DNA of 8,833 nt from Planctomycetota bacterium (GTDB lineage Bacteria > Planctomycetota > SZUA-567 > H5-PLA8): the NCBI GenBank assembly GCA_025355035.1, contig JANXLS010000563.1, positions 1 through 8,833 of the forward strand, written 5' to 3'. Shown piece by piece: positions 6,096 to 8,833 of this stretch; the first letter of the stretch is position 1; each line of letters begins with the position of its first letter. The notes beneath the pieces were generated by a model. It worked only from the letters and a program-made list of their open reading frames with translations. It was not told the origin of the DNA and made no database searches. The translations under genes and the position numbers were made by a program.

Positions 6096-6884
6096 TTACG
6101 AACCGAGTTTTTCATACAGCTTCGCCAACCGCCGGCCGTGTTCATCATAAGCGCTTTCGAACAATTCAACGGCGCGTTCCGGCCCAACGACAGCCGCGCC
6201 GCTGAGCACTTTGGGCGGAGCGCCTGCGCGCGTTAAACGCTCGGCAACTTCCGCCTTGATCGCGTTAATCAGCAGACACCCGCCGACGCTCGATCCCGGC
6301 GAAACTGGAGTGTCGAGGCCATCGATTTTAACCATCGCATCCCCCGGTGGCGCGCCCGTATCAAGAACCAGATCGGCGAAATTCTGTAGCTTCTTACCGC
6401 CGGCATGGCGTGTTAAACTGGCCTCGGAATGTCGCTTGCTGATAATCGCAACCGTTTTCAACCCGCGCTTCTGAAAACACTCCGCCATCTCAATCGACAC
6501 AACGTTGCATCCGCTCGACGAAATGACGAGCGCGGAATCGATCGCGCTCAGATCAAAGTTTCGAAGAATGCGAGGCGCAAGCCCGGGAACGTTTTCGAGG
6601 AACATCGCTTGGCGCTGGCCGTTCGCGCCGACAACATTGTTGTGAAACGTCAGCGACAACTCCACAATCGGATTGAAACCCGGAAAGGATCCGTAACGTG
6701 GCCACATCTCCTCGACCATGATACGACTGTGTCCCGAGCCAAAAAGATGAACCATCCGCCCGGCGAGAATGGATTGCGCAAACCACTCTGCCGCGAGTTG
6801 AATCTGAGATTCTTGTGCTCGGACGACGTCGAGAAGTTCGCTGCATTTATTCAAATAGTCGGCGGACGGCGATGAGCTGCTCAT
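6096..6884 (-). CDS. SIS-domain sugar-phosphate protein, UPF0309-like
   Basis: 262 residues from ATG 6884-6882. A single SIS (sugar isomerase) domain fills it: HLFGSGHSRIMVEE at 46-59, VISSSGCNVVSIEMA at 120-134, VAIISKRHS at 145-153, a GGKKL with DLVLDTGAPPGDA at about 162-183, and a C-terminal helix SVGGCLLINAIKAEVAERL. This order and the length match UPF0309 proteins. SIS domains bind phosphosugars and act as isomerases, etherases (MurQ) or sensors. The protein is cytoplasmic. The frame stays open up to 7211, but the extra 109 residues are low-complexity Arg/Ser antisense-type sequence inside the ROK gene, so the start at 6884 is preferred. Its ribosome-binding site is weak (GGAAG, 12 bases away). 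It follows the ROK gene by 50 bases, so the pair probably handles one phosphorylated sugar. The sugar is not known. Confidence 0.87.
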   Translation of the reverse strand: MSSSSPSADYLNKCSELLDVVRAQESQIQLAAEWFAQSILAGRMVHLFGSGHSRIMVEEMWPRYGSFPGFNPIVELSLTFHNNVVGANGQRQAMFLENVPGLAPRILRNFDLSAIDSALVISSSGCNVVSIEMAECFQKRGLKTVAIISKRHSEASLTRHAGGKKLQNFADLVLDTGAPPGDAMVKIDGLDTPVSPGSSVGGCLLINAIKAEVAERLTRAGAPPKVLSGAAVVGPERAVELFESAYDEHGRRLAKLYEKLGS

Positions 6885-6934
6885 AATCGCATTTTGCTTC
6901 CATTTTTGTTTTAGAGGCTTCTCGTACACCCTCT

Positions 6935-7849
6935 TTAGTAATCGAAGAACGCTTTGATCGAATCGTTGACTTTCACACCGGCTCGATGCGCCGCGCCGAG
7001 TGCGCCTGCTTTTTCGCCAAGTTTCGCCGGGATTATTTTGACGCGACGACCGTCCGGACGCCATTCGACGGCGTCGAGCACTTCGTTGAGCGGATCGAAC
7101 AATGCACTTCCCGCATTCGCAATTCCGCCACCGATCAACACCGCTTCCGGATCGAGAACATTGATCAGACTGGCGATTCCACAGGCGAGCGCTCGCACGG
7201 AACGCAACCAAATCACTTGCGCCGCTTCGACCCCATTTAAATAGGCTTCCACGAGTGATTCCGTCGTCTTATACGCTCCGTTCGATCGTTTCGAAAGAGA
7301 GCATTCTCCGACCGCATCCTCGAGACTCCCGGGCGTATTGACAATGTCCGGTGCTCCATCCGGATTGAGACAAATGTGTCCCAGATGGCCTGCGCGGCCG
7401 AGATGGCCGGTCAACACTTTTCCGCCTGAAAGTATTGCACCGCCCACGCCCGTTCCGAGCGTCAACATAAACGCATCCTGTAAACCGGCCGCCGCACCGA
7501 AAGCCGATTCGCCTGTGAGCGCTGCGTTTGCGTCGTTCATGACTTGAATTGGCGACGATGCCTTGAGAAACGTCGTCCAATCGAGCCCTTCGAGCCCCGG
7601 CAACCGTCCCGGCATAAATGAAATGGAGCGGCCATCGCGCGCAGCAAGCCCCGGTGCGGCGACGCTGATGCGTAGCGCGGGCGAGCCAATGTCTTTCTGA
7701 ATGGCGTCGACCGTTTCGCGGACGCATTTCATCCACGATGCGTCCGTCGGCGTTTCGATCGACCTCCATTCCACCAGTGCACCAAATTCCGAGACGCATG
7801 CCGCTTTGATCCGCGTCCCGCCGATATCGAGCCCCAGTGAATACCGCAT
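6935..7849 (-). CDS. ROK-family sugar kinase-like protein without the zinc motif
   Basis: 304 residues with no N-terminal DNA-binding domain, so a kinase-type ROK rather than a repressor. ATP-binding phosphate-1 motif DIGGTRIKAA is at 8-17, VMNDANAAL with the catalytic Asp D106 at 103-111, LGTGVGGAI at 131-139 and adenosine motif IGGGIANAG at 239-247. Two positions differ from standard glucokinase or ManNAc kinase types. The sugar-contacting Glu of GE-x-GH is His (AGHLGH, 153-158). The zinc-binding C-x-CG-x2-GC segment is replaced by DIVNTPGSLED (168-178), with no cysteines aligned. This looks like a coherent subfamily change, not decay, since the frame and other motifs are intact. It probably phosphorylates a sugar or amino sugar in the cytoplasm and passes it to the SIS protein 50 bases downstream. 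It is divergent from the Agl23 gene. The ribosome-binding site is weak. Substrate unknown. Confidence 0.9.
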   Translation of the reverse strand: MRYSLGLDIGGTRIKAACVSEFGALVEWRSIETPTDASWMKCVRETVDAIQKDIGSPALRISVAAPGLAARDGRSISFMPGRLPGLEGLDWTTFLKASSPIQVMNDANAALTGESAFGAAAGLQDAFMLTLGTGVGGAILSGGKVLTGHLGRAGHLGHICLNPDGAPDIVNTPGSLEDAVGECSLSKRSNGAYKTTESLVEAYLNGVEAAQVIWLRSVRALACGIASLINVLDPEAVLIGGGIANAGSALFDPLNEVLDAVEWRPDGRRVKIIPAKLGEKAGALGAAHRAGVKVNDSIKAFFDY

Positions 7850-8021
7850 GAAGTTGTTTTTCCATCGAATGCGTAGTACGTTCCAAATCGTCAGTTAGGC
7901 ATTTCATCTTGTTGGACGCGATTTTCGATGCAAGCAGAATATTGAAATTCAGGCCCCTGCGGACACCGTCATTTTGTTCACGATTCGCCCTCGTTTCTTG
8001 ACGCTGCTCTTTGGAGCGACG
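7850..8021. promoter_or_regulatory. Divergent intergenic region between ROK and Agl23 genes
   Basis: 172 bases between two outward-facing genes, so promoters for both must lie here or inside the neighbours. I find no convincing -35/-10 pair on either strand. Two short inverted repeats, CATCGAA/TTCGATG (7863-7869 and 7924-7930) and AAATCG/CGATTT (7885-7890 and 7919-7924), could mark an operator but are short enough to be chance. If Agl23 starts at TTG 7974, the gap shrinks to 124 bases. Confidence 0.3.
8013..8016 (+). promoter_or_regulatory. Likely ribosome-binding site for the Agl23 gene
   Basis: GGAG with 5 bases spacing to ATG 8022. It favours this ATG over in-frame TTG codons at 7974 and 7998, although those would give a cytoplasmic N-terminal tail closer to what relatives usually have. 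Confidence 0.45.
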
Positions 8022-8833
8022 ATGCTTTTGATCATCGCTCTGGCGCTCGCGTTGCGGTTGCCGGGACTTGAACGGCGTCCGATGCACAACGACGAAGCCG
8101 TGCAGGCCGCGAAGACGGGCATCCTTTTTGAAACCGGAAAATACGAATACGACCCCAACGAATTTCATGGTCCGACACTTTATTATTTCACGCTGCCATC
8201 GTTGTGGATTTCGTCCGTGAAGTCGTACGCAGAATCGAACGAATTTCATTATCGAATCGTGCCACTAGCGTTCAGTGTGGGGCTGATTCTGTTGCTCTTA
8301 CTCGTCACGGACGGCATGGGTCGAACGGCAATTTTGTGCTCGGGCACATTGACAGCTGTGTCTCCCGCGATGGTCTTCTACAGCGGCTACTACATTCAAG
8401 AAATGCCGCTCGTTTTCTTCTCGTTTGCCGCGATTGCGTTCGGCTGGCGCTATGTGAAATCGGGCGCCTTGATCTGGGTATTGTTGGCAGGTGCATCGAG
8501 TGGATTGATGCATGCGACAAAAGAAACATGTGCCATTGCGTTCGCTTCAATGGCCGTTGCGCTGGGAACTCACTGCATACTGAGTCGCACGTCATTGATT
8601 GAATCAAAGAAACGACTCGTGGGGCCTGTTTTTCTCGCGATGATTTTCGCTGCGCTGATTTCAGTTCTATTTTACTCATCGTTTTTTTCTCGCGCGCGAG
8701 GGCCGATTGATTCGATTCTTGCATTCGAACGTTATTTCACGCGCTCAACTGGACCGAACATACACGACAAACCTTGGCGGTACTACATTCGACTTCTGAC
8801 GTGGAACAATTCCCCTGGCGCGCCGATTTGGAC
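8022..8833 (+). CDS. TIGR03663/Agl23-family GT-C-like membrane protein, N-terminal part
   Basis: 270 residues are visible and the frame runs off the right edge. A first membrane helix (MLLIIALALALRLPGL) is followed by RRPMHNDEAVQAAK, whose Asp-Glu pair corresponds to the catalytic or metal-binding acidic residues in the first outer loop of GT-C enzymes such as PMT and ArnT. YDPNEFHGPTLYYFTLP, SPAMVFYSGYYIQEM, GLMHATKET and HDKPWRYY follow, the chain of motifs that defines TIGR03663. Further membrane helices are at about 83-95, 103-118, 129-142, 149-163, 171-185 and 201-219. The family is named flippase activity-associated Agl23. By fold it should transfer a sugar from a polyprenyl-linked donor on the outer face of the cytoplasmic membrane, but no activity is proven. 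Full members are about 500-600 residues, so roughly half is missing. The gene is divergent from ROK, and what follows is outside the window. Confidence 0.88.
   Translation, partial: MLLIIALALALRLPGLERRPMHNDEAVQAAKTGILFETGKYEYDPNEFHGPTLYYFTLPSLWISSVKSYAESNEFHYRIVPLAFSVGLILLLLLVTDGMGRTAILCSGTLTAVSPAMVFYSGYYIQEMPLVFFSFAAIAFGWRYVKSGALIWVLLAGASSGLMHATKETCAIAFASMAVALGTHCILSRTSLIESKKRLVGPVFLAMIFAALISVLFYSSFFSRARGPIDSILAFERYFTRSTGPNIHDKPWRYYIRLLTWNNSPGAPIW

Noticed and set aside
6881..6892. Three-residue upstream frame (ATG CGA TTA TGA) overlapping the SIS start as a leader peptide
   Set aside because: It has no ribosome-binding site and is too short to tell from chance.
6913..6934. Small hairpin AGAGG/CCTCT right after the ROK stop as a terminator
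   Set aside because: The stem is only 5 base pairs with a long loop, and on the ROK strand it is followed by A residues rather than a T run.
6885..7211. N-terminal extension of the SIS protein by 109 residues
   Set aside because: The extra sequence is Arg/Ser-rich antisense-type reading inside the ROK gene; the SIS homology starts shortly after ATG 6884.
7863..7930. Nested 6-7 base inverted repeats in the divergent gap as an operator
   Set aside because: Repeats of this length are expected by chance in a region this size; mentioned only as a weak candidate under the intergenic feature.
8061..8073. CCGGGACTTGAAC, which looks like the T-arm of a tRNA on the minus strand
   Set aside because: No acceptor stem, anticodon arm or D-arm can be built around it; it encodes the conserved LPGLE stretch of the Agl23 protein.
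7269..8249. Minus-strand frame of 326 codons spanning the ROK gene, the divergent gap and the start of Agl23
   Set aside because: Its product is Arg/His-rich and low in complexity, and it overlaps two well-supported genes in other frames.

Overview
The window is ordinary-looking bacterial chromosome, fairly GC-rich by eye and densely coded on both strands. It holds nine protein genes, two of them running off the ends. I see no RNA gene, insertion sequence, phage gene, CRISPR array or tandem repeat. The mix suggests an environmental, probably uncultivated Gram-negative lineage of the Myxococcota, Acidobacteriota, PVC, Sumerlaeota or Hydrogenedentota kind. It includes a myxobacterial-type JAMM protease, a TIGR03663/Agl23 glycosyltransferase-like membrane protein, a UPF0309-type SIS protein, a ROK protein without the zinc motif, a core-only MetE and a LamG protein. 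I cannot fix the phylum from sequence alone.

Layout. At the left edge a minus-strand JAMM/MPN+ metalloprotease runs out of the window. It lies head-to-head with, and overlaps, a plus-strand cinA that keeps only its C-terminal half. Both genes lack their 5' parts at about the same place (roughly 140-200), the most anomalous spot in the window. A YcgN/YkgJ-type eight-cysteine protein follows cinA after 2 bases. Next come a membrane-anchored LamG-fold protein and, behind its own likely promoter, a HerA-like DUF853 ATPase.

From 4096 to 7849 all genes are on the minus strand. Transcription runs from ROK sugar kinase-like protein to SIS sugar-phosphate protein to core-MetE methyltransferase to UlaG-like metallo-beta-lactamase-fold hydrolase. 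ROK-SIS (50-base gap) and MetE-MBL (ATGA overlap) are the tight pairs. The MBL gene and the DUF853 gene end on the same CTAG palindrome. At the right edge, divergent from the ROK gene across 172 bases, lies the first 270 residues of a TIGR03663/Agl23 protein.

How they may work together. ROK and SIS look like a small amino-sugar or sugar-phosphate module. Core-MetE and the MBL protein form a translationally coupled pair whose joint substrate is unknown. CinA and the cysteine-cluster protein are co-transcribed housekeeping genes. I do not see a clear undescribed defence or mobile system. The observations most worth checking are the doubly truncated JAMM/cinA junction, the MetE-MBL pair and the altered ROK active site.
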